DNA from: Barthelona sp. PCE
Taxonomy: Eukaryota; Metamonada: BaSk clade
Assembly: GCA_040285745.1 (NCBI GenBank)
Contig: JAUFOR010000003.1
Span: 310,001 to 374,000 of the forward strand
Reading direction: 5' to 3'
DNA length: 64,000 bases
The notes below the pieces were generated by a model. That model was not told where the DNA came from, searched no databases, and saw nothing but the letters and a program-made list of their open reading frames with translations. Shown piece after piece: positions 19,894-28,864 of the stretch; position 1 is the first letter of the stretch, and each line of letters begins with the position of its first letter. Both the position numbers and the translations under genes were made by a program.

Positions 19894-19939
19894 AATTCAC
19901 ATTTTTTATTTTTAAAATAATTTAGTTTCGCTTCAATAA

Positions 19940-21550
19940 TTACTCTTCAGCGTTGAGCATAACATTGTAAGAAGGTTCGATATCACCATAGAATTGGATG
20001 GGACCAGGGGATCTGTACATGTCATTAACGATCCAGCTTTCACGGACTTGCTCAAGTTTGGCAAAAACAGGACCATCAAGTTCAACAAGAGCCTTGGTAA
20101 TAACAGGGACCATGTGACCGTGACGTCTCTCCATGCCCATCATTTGAGCAAGAGGAAGACCACCAATACGCCAATCAGCCACTGGAAGGTGAGTGTTCCA
20201 AACACGAGCCATGTAACCATTACAACCGTTAGCCATGAGAGCACCAGCAGTTTGACCAAGGGCATAACAGTAAGAAGAATCGAAGAGAGTGGGGAGTGCA
20301 CAACGACCTTCATATCCGAAGAAGTGAGTTTGAGCCTTGAGCTTCATACCCTTCTCCTTCAGAACGGGAATGAGCATGTTGATGAGGAGCTTCTCGGTTT
20401 CGATAAGGGAGACCTGAACGTTGCCATGAGGATCACGGTCAAGAAGAAGTTGGTTTTGAATAGTAGCGGGCAAAGAATCAAGAAGAGCAACGTTCTTAGC
20501 AGAGAGGGCTTCTCTTACGTTGGAATCAGTGATATCCTCCTCAGCAAGCTTATCGTTGAGCTCAGAGATTAACTCACCCATCTCGGGAATGAACTCAATG
20601 AGGCCTTCGGGGATAAGGGCCACACCGTATGAACGTCCAGTATTATTACGCTCAATAATGACATCAGCAAGGTAGTTAACCACCTGATCAAGAGTCATCT
20701 TCTTCTCAGCAACCTCCTCACCAATAATAACGGCGTTAGGCTGAGTCTGAAGTGCACATTCAATGGCGATATGAGAGGCGGAACGACCCATCAGACGAAT
20801 AAAGTGCCAATACTTCTGAGCAGAAAGGCAATCCATCATGATGTTACCAATGAGTTCAGAATATACACGACAGGCTGTATCAAAACCGAAAGAAGTCTCA
20901 ATTTCAGCACTGCGAAGATCTCCATCAATTGTCTTGGGGGCACCAATAACTTTGGTCTTCATGTTCTCAGCAGCAAAACGCTCAGCAAGCAGACAAGCGT
21001 TGGTATTGCTATCATCACCACCAATAACAAGGAGGTAATCGAGATCGAGAGCCTTCATGGAATCCATAGCGGCCTGGAACTGCTCCTCGGAGTGGATCTT
21101 GGTACGATCAGAGCAGGCAAGGTGGAAACCACCACTGTTTCTGAACTGGTTAACGTATTCAGCATCAAGTTCCATAAAATCTTGCTTTAAAAGACCGCCA
21201 GGACCCTTGAGGAAAGCAAAGACTTGGTTGTCAGCGTTGAGCTTCTTGAGGTAGTCAAAGAGACCAACAATAACATTGTGACCACCACTAGCCTGACCAC
21301 CAGAGAGGACAAGACCAACCTTCATTTGTGTAGGTGTGGATTCCTCAGTAGGGAGAAGCTCAATAGACTTACTATCACGAATGTGAGGGAAGAAGTTCAA
21401 AACCTCATCACTAGCGGGAGGAGTTTTGGTTTCAACAGAAACAGTGTTAAAGTGCACATTGTTCTCAAGTACCTTGGGAAGAGGAGTGGGAGCGTTCATA
21501 CGCTGAAGCTGCAAAGAGCTGTAGTTTTGTGTGACAGAACGAGAAATCAT
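19940..21550 (-). CDS. PFP: Pyrophosphate-dependent phosphofructokinase (PFP)
   Basis: A 536-residue enzyme that phosphorylates fructose 6-phosphate with PPi instead of ATP, reversibly, in cytosolic glycolysis. LSGGQASGGH (about 83-91) begins the nucleotide/phosphate fold. GGDD at 177-180, with Asp after the two Gly, and PKTIDGD at 205-211 are the signature of the PPi-specific clade that includes the plant, Giardia and Entamoeba long enzymes. LMGRSASH (around 250) is also conserved. Length is normal for the group. Codon use is more biased than in its neighbours, as expected for a highly expressed gene. PPi-dependent glycolysis is common in anaerobic protists. Confidence 0.97.
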   Translation of the reverse strand: MISRSVTQNYSSLQLQRMNAPTPLPKVLENNVHFNTVSVETKTPPASDEVLNFFPHIRDSKSIELLPTEESTPTQMKVGLVLSGGQASGGHNVIVGLFDYLKKLNADNQVFAFLKGPGGLLKQDFMELDAEYVNQFRNSGGFHLACSDRTKIHSEEQFQAAMDSMKALDLDYLLVIGGDDSNTNACLLAERFAAENMKTKVIGAPKTIDGDLRSAEIETSFGFDTACRVYSELIGNIMMDCLSAQKYWHFIRLMGRSASHIAIECALQTQPNAVIIGEEVAEKKMTLDQVVNYLADVIIERNNTGRSYGVALIPEGLIEFIPEMGELISELNDKLAEEDITDSNVREALSAKNVALLDSLPATIQNQLLLDRDPHGNVQVSLIETEKLLINMLIPVLKEKGMKLKAQTHFFGYEGRCALPTLFDSSYCYALGQTAGALMANGCNGYMARVWNTHLPVADWRIGGLPLAQMMGMERRHGHMVPVITKALVELDGPVFAKLEQVRESWIVNDMYRSPGPIQFYGDIEPSYNVMLNAEE

Positions 21551-21960
21551 TGTGAAAGGGGTTAGATATAGTAAAGTAGTCTACTGAAACAACTAGCGGA
21601 TACTGAATACCAATACTAAGTTCACTTCATGTTGAATATCAATAAATATGAGAAAGTGTGGGTATATTTTTTTTTTGCAGGGCAAAATATTGTAGATTTT
21701 TTATGAATCTTCAACTTATACGGTTTTCTTCGCATCTTTTAAACGATAAAAGGACGTATGTAGAATGAAAACTTAACTTAAAAGTAAAACAGCGAAAACC
21801 TGCATTCCCTGAAAAAAAAACTCAACATGGTTCTGCGTTTGATCAAATTACCAACAGCTTAATGTGCTGCTGTAACTGATCTATCATTTATCTGTGCTGT
21901 AATTTTAAACGAAGTGAGGAGAAAAAAAATTCACAAATTATGAAACATAAAATTGACTTT
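21551..21960. other. Intergenic spacer upstream of PFP
   Basis: 410 bp between two minus-strand genes, holding the PFP promoter and the 3' flank of the PCI protein gene is on the other side. It has poly-T (near 21670) and poly-A (near 21812) runs, and I see no gene or RNA. Confidence 0.4.
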
Positions 21961-22881
21961 TTACTCTAAGATTGCCTCCATGTTCTTCAACTTCTCATCC
22001 AGACCATCGATAGTATCTGTAACAACGTCAATAAAACTAATCAACTGCTCAAAATCCTCAATAGTGTTGAAAGGTACAAAAGGAGAGAAGCTGCCACCAC
22101 TGATGGTAATTGCATCCTCTACAGTGTAAGAACCAGTCAATAACTTCTGGACCAAGCATTCTTCGAAGAAAGTCTGTGTTTCTTCGATTGAATCGAATTT
22201 GAGCAATGTCTTCATATCTTCAAGGCATGTGTGGAGAGGAAGTTTAGCAAGGAGCTTATTTAAGACATAATAATAACGAGCTCTGAAAAGGATAGAATCA
22301 TCTTCATTAATTAATTCCTCGACTTTACCGTTACCAATGCTCATAACCTTTCGCACAACTTCGGGGGTGCAGTCGAATCGGCTGGAAATGTAACTAAGGA
22401 AAGAAAAATTCATACAAAGAGAACAATCCAAAACGAATTGACAAGCTCTTTCAAATATCTCCTGAGTAAGCTCGGGATCAACCATGAGGTTACCCAGGGT
22501 GTTGTGTACGAAATGATAAATAGACTCGGGTAATTCGATGGAACCAGTAAAACTCTCGAGTACTTCGCGTTCAGCGATATCAAAGTTCATGAGGAAGGCA
22601 GAAATATGCTTCTCCTCAACAAAATCAAGCATAACCTGTAATACTGCAAACTTATCAACACCAAAAGGTAAAATCTTGAAGATAACTGCCATAACATTCA
22701 AAATGTCAGTGATGGCGAAGTGATTCTCAACAACGTATGAAAGGAGTGGTGAATAGAAGTTATCGTAAGAGCAATCGTTGTAACCAACAAAATCCTGAAC
22801 TAGTTGAGGTAAGTGACCTTCAATAACGGTTCTCTGGTGCTCCTTCTCCTCCTTAATGCCGTCTAAGAACTTCTGAAACAT
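21961..22881 (-). CDS. PCI-domain protein, probably eIF3 subunit M-like
   Basis: A 306-residue helical protein. The C-terminal third has the shape of a PCI winged-helix module: helices, then a strand pair, ending with FEQLISFIDVVTDTIDGLDEKLKNME-type final helix. That closing helix and the overall length resemble eIF3m, where the same region ends in a long helix that binds other eIF3 subunits. CSN7 is the closest alternative. A TTTAAC sequence occurs 18-23 bp upstream of the ATG. It is adjacent to DIM1 on the same strand, with 43 bp between them. Confidence 0.6.
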   Translation of the reverse strand: MFQKFLDGIKEEKEHQRTVIEGHLPQLVQDFVGYNDCSYDNFYSPLLSYVVENHFAITDILNVMAVIFKILPFGVDKFAVLQVMLDFVEEKHISAFLMNFDIAEREVLESFTGSIELPESIYHFVHNTLGNLMVDPELTQEIFERACQFVLDCSLCMNFSFLSYISSRFDCTPEVVRKVMSIGNGKVEELINEDDSILFRARYYYVLNKLLAKLPLHTCLEDMKTLLKFDSIEETQTFFEECLVQKLLTGSYTVEDAITISGGSFSPFVPFNTIEDFEQLISFIDVVTDTIDGLDEKLKNMEAILE

Positions 22882-22924
22882 GTGTAATGAAAGAATGCGT
22901 TAAAAAAGATATAGTGTTTTTTTA

Positions 22925-23869
22925 TTAAGCAAAGTGAATATTATGCTCATTAAATTGAATTAATAATGCTAAATAGTCGTCAATAGTCATCTGGACAGCT
23001 CTTGCCTCTGCTACACTGCGTTCAATAACATTACCATGCTTGTCTATTGTTTCCGTCACTGTATCCCGCAGTATACTTAAGACAAACTCTGTGAAATCGC
23101 CGTCCCATGGCTCTTCATTATGCAATGAACAATAAGTAAGATGATTATGTTCTAAAACTTTCATTACTGAACGGTTATTAAAAACTGAGCTCAGTTTCTT
23201 GTTTTTTCTGTTGAAGCAAATGCGAACCAGACCATCCCACTCGATAAAGTTGATATCAGGAGCAGGACAGAAAGGTTCAATTCGGACTACCATGCTTTCT
23301 ACTTTCGGTGGAGGATCGAAATGTGACTTTGGCACTTTCATGACCGGTACTACCTTGGCAAGTAGTTGTGTATTAACTGAAAGACGTCCGTAAAGTGCAT
23401 CTCCTGGTTGTGCCATTAATCTTAAAGCAAATTCCCGCTGAAACATAAGAACAGCACAGCGGAACGTGGGTTTGTGTGCAAGAAGCTTAAACACAAGTGG
23501 TGATGAAATCTCGTAAGGTGTATTAGAAATGCAAACATCAAAAAAGGGAAATTCAACCTTAACTGCATCGCCCTGTGTGATATACATGCGCCTATCGTTA
23601 ATTTCCGATCTGAAACGCTTACGAATCTCCTGAACCATACGTGGATCATATTCAACAATTTCCAACTTGCGAACACGAGGTGCTATGAACTGTGTGAGTG
23701 CACCAGTACCAGGACCAATTTCAAGGACAATGTCTGTATTGCTTAAATTAGCGGAATCAACAATCTTTCTTGCAACATCAGCATGTTTCAAAATATGTTG
23801 TCCAAAAGCCTTTGTGAAAGTGAAGCCCCTGTCTTTGCTAACTACTGTGGGTCTTTTAGTACGACCCAT
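22925..23869 (-). CDS. DIM1: 18S rRNA dimethyladenosine transferase Dim1
   Basis: A 314-residue SAM-dependent methyltransferase of the KsgA/Dim1 family, which dimethylates two adjacent adenosines near the 3' end of small-subunit rRNA and acts in ribosome assembly. The SAM motif is LEIGPGTGALT (E50, GPGTG 52-56) and the catalytic motif is NTPY at 116-119. The N-terminal FGQHIL and the C-terminal helical domain are as in eukaryotic Dim1. The length is right for Dim1 and no targeting peptide is evident, so I favour the nuclear/cytoplasmic enzyme rather than a mitochondrial one. Confidence 0.95.
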   Translation of the reverse strand: MGRTKRPTVVSKDRGFTFTKAFGQHILKHADVARKIVDSANLSNTDIVLEIGPGTGALTQFIAPRVRKLEIVEYDPRMVQEIRKRFRSEINDRRMYITQGDAVKVEFPFFDVCISNTPYEISSPLVFKLLAHKPTFRCAVLMFQREFALRLMAQPGDALYGRLSVNTQLLAKVVPVMKVPKSHFDPPPKVESMVVRIEPFCPAPDINFIEWDGLVRICFNRKNKKLSSVFNNRSVMKVLEHNHLTYCSLHNEEPWDGDFTEFVLSILRDTVTETIDKHGNVIERSVAEARAVQMTIDDYLALLIQFNEHNIHFA

Positions 23870-24276
23870 GTTGTGTGATAAGGATAAAATAATTCTTTAT
23901 ACTCTTTTAACCGACATCAGTTCATTTTCTGTAACTTTTCAGGTATAAAACTAAATATTATACCGTTTTTACCTCATAAATAGCTATAAAGTCAGCAATG
24001 CGAAAGTAGGACATAATCCCTGCACAGTTGCATCATGTCAAAAAATAAACTCGATAAAGTGGATAAAGTGATCATTTATAGTTGGCTAAGCTCGATAATT
24101 CCCCATAAACGATTAAAAACTCTGTGATCCAAATTTGCATCATTTAATATCATTTTAATGGCTTAATCCTTGTTATTTGAGGTGCTAAAATTCCATGTAT
24201 ATTAATTAAATTATAGTAAACCAAACTTCTTGCTTGTTTAAATAATTTCCTCCGTTTACCATAGGATCAGCTAACT
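23870..24276. other. Divergent intergenic spacer
   Basis: 407 bp between DIM1 and AIP1. It is AT-rich with no recognisable RNA gene. It presumably contains both promoters. Confidence 0.4.
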
Positions 24277-26070
24277 ATGAGTTTCACAAAGGTTCTTTCT
24301 ATTCCTCCGGGCCCAAACATGACAAGGGCAAGACCCCAACATTACCATCCATCAGTGGACGAAGAGCACTACGTATATGGTAGTAATTTAAATGTTATAT
24401 CACGTAACATCAATGATTTCCACTTCTGTGAAAGCTTTGAGGGTCATTCACATGCTGTAACATCTGCCAAATTCTTTGAAAATGGAAATTTTGTAATTTC
24501 TGGTGATGAGGAAGGTAATGTCATTATCTGGTCTTATGACAACCCAGAGCACCCCATCACATTGGAAAGCAAACCCGTTGCAGGACCAATCAAGGATCTT
24601 GCAATGACTCAAGATCATAAGAAGTTCATTGCAGTGGGTGAGTACCGTAGACATGGCGCACACCCCTTCACCCTTATGGGAACTACCGCGGGCGAGTGCC
24701 TTGGCCATACCGACCACGTCCTTTCGGCAGACATTCGAAGAAACAAGCGCCCTTACATCACTATCACGGGTGGTGAAGATAGAATTGTCAACATGTATAG
24801 AGGCCCTCCCTGTAAGCACGTTGCGCAGGTTGCCATGCGGGAGGGCGTTGTCAACTGCGTCCGTTGGGATCCTTCTGGTGACAAATTTGCAGTTGCCGGA
24901 GCTGACAAACTTCTGCAGGTTTACTCTGTAACAATAGGGGAGGCCACGAAGCGCTTTGGTCCCAAAACAATCACCCACGATCTACTTGTAGAGAAGGAGT
25001 TCCCACGTAACATCCTCAGTCTTTGTTGGACTCCGGATTCATCAAAGATTGTGTTCTGTGGTACCGATAAGGCAGTCACCATGGTCGACGCCGAGACTCT
25101 TGAGGTGATCTGGCGCGTTGTCCTTGGTAAGGAGATCGGACACATGCAAAACTGTGTCTTCCACACGAAGCGTGGTTTCCTTGTATTTTCTACTGCAGGT
25201 GATATGACACTCATTGATGTAGAGGGCTCCATTGTCGAGAATATCCCCACTCACTCATCTACTATCACAACAATTCACGCAACTCAGAACCGACTGTACA
25301 CGTATGGTCGAGAAGGTAACTTTATCATCTGGGATCGCGAAACAATGACCCCTGTCAAGCGCTTGCTGGGTAAAGGGCACGGTGGCGCATCTGTCACGGC
25401 CATCTTTGAATGGAATGGGAAAATTGTAACATGTGGTCATGATTCAAATATCTATGTCACTGATCCCGACACAGACAAATTCGGAGAGAAGATTAGTACC
25501 CCTTACTCAATTGAAGGTGCTGCCATGATTGGAGATGTTATATATTGCGCTTTTGAAGATGGCGTCTCTGCAGTTAATCTGGCAACAAAGTCGGTGACTA
25601 CCCTTCAACATGGATGCATGTGCATTGCTACAAACAGCACGCATATTGCAATGGGTAGCGAGTCAGGTACAGTTACTGTGTTGAACGCAGAGACCATGGC
25701 AGTTGAGTATCAGGAGAAGGTCTCTTCTGTCCCGGTCAAGACTGTTGCAATTAGCGCTTCTGGTAACATTGTCGCGTGTGGTGCCGCTGATAGCCGTGTT
25801 ATCATCATTGATGTCGAAGCAAAGACCTATGATAACAACCACTTTTCATTCCACTCCAGTATACCTACAAACATGCGTTTCATTGATGAGACACGCTTCT
25901 ACTCTGTAGGACTTGACGGTGAGATGTTTTTGTTTGATGCTACCGATCGCAACACCCGCATTCGCACATCTCACATTCACAGACAAGGATGCACGTCTCT
26001 TGAGGTCTTTGATGGCGCTATTTACACTGGTGGTGTCGACGGATTCATTCACAAATGGGTTGTTAACTAA
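24277..26070 (+). CDS. AIP1: Actin-interacting protein 1 (AIP1/WDR1)
   Basis: A 597-residue double WD40 propeller matching AIP1/WDR1 in length and in landmarks: the N-terminal LSIPPGPNMTRARP stretch, ISGDEEGNVIIWSYDN, IKDLAMTQDHKKFIAVGEYRR, TGGEDRIVNMYRGPP and VNCVRWDPSGDKFAVAGAD. AIP1 works with cofilin to disassemble actin filaments in the cytosol, so this cell has dynamic actin. The gene converges with the one at 26098 with 27 bp between stops. Confidence 0.96.
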   Translation: MSFTKVLSIPPGPNMTRARPQHYHPSVDEEHYVYGSNLNVISRNINDFHFCESFEGHSHAVTSAKFFENGNFVISGDEEGNVIIWSYDNPEHPITLESKPVAGPIKDLAMTQDHKKFIAVGEYRRHGAHPFTLMGTTAGECLGHTDHVLSADIRRNKRPYITITGGEDRIVNMYRGPPCKHVAQVAMREGVVNCVRWDPSGDKFAVAGADKLLQVYSVTIGEATKRFGPKTITHDLLVEKEFPRNILSLCWTPDSSKIVFCGTDKAVTMVDAETLEVIWRVVLGKEIGHMQNCVFHTKRGFLVFSTAGDMTLIDVEGSIVENIPTHSSTITTIHATQNRLYTYGREGNFIIWDRETMTPVKRLLGKGHGGASVTAIFEWNGKIVTCGHDSNIYVTDPDTDKFGEKISTPYSIEGAAMIGDVIYCAFEDGVSAVNLATKSVTTLQHGCMCIATNSTHIAMGSESGTVTVLNAETMAVEYQEKVSSVPVKTVAISASGNIVACGAADSRVIIIDVEAKTYDNNHFSFHSSIPTNMRFIDETRFYSVGLDGEMFLFDATDRNTRIRTSHIHRQGCTSLEVFDGAIYTGGVDGFIHKWVVN

Positions 26071-26083
26071 TCTATTGAGTTTA

Positions 26084-26089
26084 AATAAA
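26084..26089 (+). terminator. Polyadenylation signal AATAAA
   Basis: AATAAA 13 bp after the AIP1 stop codon, in the 27 bp gap before the convergent gene. Confidence 0.55.
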
Positions 26090-26097
26090 TGTTTGCT

Positions 26098-27093
26098 TTA
26101 GTATTTGATAATAAACTTGTTCTTTTGTTTTTTCAGGGCCATACGATCGAAGTACGTGTACCCTCGTGCCTTTGGTTTAATAACAGTCATTCCTTTCCCC
26201 CAATCAGAGTTGTTACGCCATACAGGCTTTGATTCTCCTACACCAATGCCAACTGCCTCTGCTTCGGGTTCTTCCTCCTTTTTTTGTTTCTTGTCCAAGT
26301 CTCCTGGCGGTAACATAAACCCAGGAACTGTCCAACTATCAACTTCGTGGACTTCAAACTCTGCTATTTTATCTGTATCAATCGGGTAAACATCTGTTAG
26401 GGGCACGTTGATATCGAGTTCCGGGCGGGGTGCAGCTTCGTTTTTCACTATTGGTTCAGAAATAGTACCGTCAAGATTTGAAGATTCATACCTGTGTTCG
26501 AGTCCTATCTTGCTATCAGGGGGAAGCGAAGTCACTAATGCAATGTCGATCACCTCGTCGTCACCAATGGCAATGCTGTGTTTCTCCTGAGGTGGTTCTT
26601 GCATCACCTCTACTGAAACAGAATGTTTCTGTTTATGAGGTCTTGGGGGTGCATGTTTACGTGGATTAATGTTAAGCTGTTCATGTAATGCTGTGTGCTC
26701 AGGTGTAATGTAAAAATCAACATCATCAAGATCCTTGTTAACTATCTTAGTTCGTGAATCATCCCTCTTCAGTCTTGGTTCACGTGATCTGATCATTGCA
26801 CGGGGTTCTGTCGTTCCTGTGATAGGCTTAGACGTTTCGTTTCCCGCTGAACTGCGCCGTCTCTTCTTTCCTCTTCGATGATGAGTTTTCAATTTCTTCA
26901 AATCTCGCATTGGACCAGTTGAAGTGTTCCAGTGCGATGTCTGGCCCGAACCCACCCCATCTAAGTTGAGCATTTTCCTCTTCTCTTTCAGAAGTTGAAG
27001 TTCTCGCTGCATCAAACGAGTTTCTGCTTCCAACAGCTCCATTTGACGATCTGTCTGTCTGTTGTTCTTCAATTGGCTAATGCGCTTGGACAT
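26098..27093 (-). CDS. Basic, low-complexity protein of unknown function
   Basis: A 331-residue protein starting MSKRISQLKNN (ATG 27093; the longer frame adds 25 hydrophobic codons from the spacer that look non-coding). Residues 1-45 form a short coiled coil; a basic KKRRRSS-type patch (about 75-85) could be a nuclear signal; the centre is disordered. The C-terminal 40 residues (DWGKGMTVIKPKARGYTYFDRM) look conserved-like, rich in aromatic and basic residues. No family recognised; a nuclear or chromatin/RNA role is only a guess. Confidence 0.7.
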   Translation of the reverse strand: MSKRISQLKNNRQTDRQMELLEAETRLMQRELQLLKEKRKMLNLDGVGSGQTSHWNTSTGPMRDLKKLKTHHRRGKKRRRSSAGNETSKPITGTTEPRAMIRSREPRLKRDDSRTKIVNKDLDDVDFYITPEHTALHEQLNINPRKHAPPRPHKQKHSVSVEVMQEPPQEKHSIAIGDDEVIDIALVTSLPPDSKIGLEHRYESSNLDGTISEPIVKNEAAPRPELDINVPLTDVYPIDTDKIAEFEVHEVDSWTVPGFMLPPGDLDKKQKKEEEPEAEAVGIGVGESKPVWRNNSDWGKGMTVIKPKARGYTYFDRMALKKQKNKFIIKY

Positions 27094-27325
27094 AAATGAA
27101 TAAAAAAGATAATATTCAATGAAATGGAAAAAGAAAGCGATAACAATTTTAATATATGCGCTAAACATTTATTTTCAAAAAATAATGGACTGGCGGTAAT
27201 TAAAAACGTACATATTTACTCAAAAGTCAACCAAATCAAAGAAAAGTCATTGCGACTCACAGCGCAGGTTTGGGAAATATCATCTCTTTTTAATTAAACA
27301 ACGACCACAAAAGTACCGAAAAGGG

Positions 27326-28408
27326 CTACTTTCCTACTGCATAAAACTTAATCTTATGATCACCCTCTTCAATATCAATTGAAAACACCATATTCCTATC
27401 TAAAAGGACTTTCATAGCATTCATCACTCGAATTGGTCTGCTAAACACTTTGGGACATAAAGTCTGACTTAAAACATCTTCAGAAAAACCTTGATCAGTA
27501 TTGCTCTTCAGTAATGTAAATAACACCTGTAATCTATTTTTTCTTAAACCAGAATTATAAGAGTTGGGTAAATCTACATTTGACAAATCAAATTCATCCA
27601 TATTAATCTCATCAACCTCAACAAATGTGTTACCACATAAAACTATTCTTTTTCCTTCAGCACATTCTTCTGATGCTTCCAAAAATTCATCAAATAACCT
27701 ATACTGTACTGATTCTGGGTACTTGACATTCTTATTTGTTGTATATTTGGGTCTCAATTGTGTTTTAGTTGCTGTTTTCGGTACAATTATTTCCATTGGG
27801 ATCGGTTTAGAAACAGGAGTAGATGATTCAATAAAGTTATCAAGAGACAAATCTGTGTTATAAGCCTGTGTTTTCTTAACGGGATCCAGTTTAGAAAACT
27901 TATTTACGAGATTTGGTTCTACCAAATCAAGAACAAATGAAGCTTCTTCCAATTTATCATTCAAGTTCTTCGGGCTGTTCTTTAACTGGCTGCTTTTACG
28001 TAAATTCTTTAAAGGAGTCTCCATCTTAGAAAATGCACTTAAATGCGAAGGTGATGAAAAGGGTGAATTATGGCTTTCAATAACATCCCTGATATCAATA
28101 CTTCCCACCTGTCTAGATGGAGTCTTTGGTAACAGATCCTGTGCAAAAAAGCGCTCAACGATAAGTGCATCTTCCTTTAATTTATCAATCTGTGAATAAA
28201 ATGCTTTAATGTTAACTTTAATATAATCTGCATGCATTGTAGAGTCGACCTCTGAACTACTCAAGCATCCTCCTCCGTCGGCATCCTTGATAATAACATC
28301 AACTATGCTGGTAAGCTTCTCGGTTTCTGTCCTCAAATTTGTCAAGATTTCAATGAAATCAAAGAGCTCGTCGCTCCCCTGTCTTGCAGTAAATTCTCCT
28401 TCTGTCAT
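27326..28408 (-). CDS. Hypothetical protein with coiled coil and C-terminal winged-helix-like region
   Basis: A 360-residue protein. I take the ATG at 28408; the upstream extension has no ATG, and TTTAAC sits 20-25 bp before this start. Residues 1-90 are helical and heptad-like, 95-255 are Ser/Pro/Lys-rich and likely disordered, and the last 70 have a helix-helix-strand pattern like a winged helix. It could be a kinetochore or transcription subunit, but nothing identifies it firmly. Confidence 0.7.
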   Translation of the reverse strand: MTEGEFTARQGSDELFDFIEILTNLRTETEKLTSIVDVIIKDADGGGCLSSSEVDSTMHADYIKVNIKAFYSQIDKLKEDALIVERFFAQDLLPKTPSRQVGSIDIRDVIESHNSPFSSPSHLSAFSKMETPLKNLRKSSQLKNSPKNLNDKLEEASFVLDLVEPNLVNKFSKLDPVKKTQAYNTDLSLDNFIESSTPVSKPIPMEIIVPKTATKTQLRPKYTTNKNVKYPESVQYRLFDEFLEASEECAEGKRIVLCGNTFVEVDEINMDEFDLSNVDLPNSYNSGLRKNRLQVLFTLLKSNTDQGFSEDVLSQTLCPKVFSRPIRVMNAMKVLLDRNMVFSIDIEEGDHKIKFYAVGK

Positions 28409-28864
28409 CAACTGTGACTGTGATGTGGTTAAAAATCTTAAAACGCATTCGATCCACAAAATTTGCTATTTACACACTTTATTGAGTATATAATAAGATA
28501 TGCCAAGCATTATTAATATTTTCAGTCTACGCGCAAGCCAATTTGAAGAAAACATTTTCCCCTGCCCAATTCTTACAATTCCATTTCAGCAATTTGCTTC
28601 TTGGTTCACTTCATAATAGTCATCAACTCTCCCTTTGATGTGTTTTTTAGCCTTCCATCTTACCATCCTTTTCTACAGAATTTTGGACGTCTACAGTCTT
28701 TGGGCGAATTTCTGCGGCAAGCTATCCTGGACACAAAACTAATGCGTATTAAAGGTCAGTATTTGTGGAAGATATTGAATATTCCTGATAATGATGAAGA
28801 TATTTTCTTGTTTACATATTCTTTCCTAATTCAAGCACAATTTTGCAAATCTCTATTGTTTAAC
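28409..28864. other. Divergent intergenic spacer
   Basis: 456 bp between divergent genes. The frame of SufCB stays open upstream to about 28601 but only AT-rich spacer-like sequence is read, so I treat it as non-coding. TTTAAC at 28859-28864 directly precedes the chosen SufCB ATG. Confidence 0.45.

Noticed and set aside
21961-22881. COP9 signalosome subunit 7 assignment
   Set aside because: It shares the PCI layout, but length and the closing long helix fit eIF3m better; neither is certain.
28601-28864. Longer N-terminus for SufCB
   Set aside because: The frame is open but the added residues are acidic or spacer-like, not a targeting peptide; TTTAAC directly precedes the ATG at 28865.
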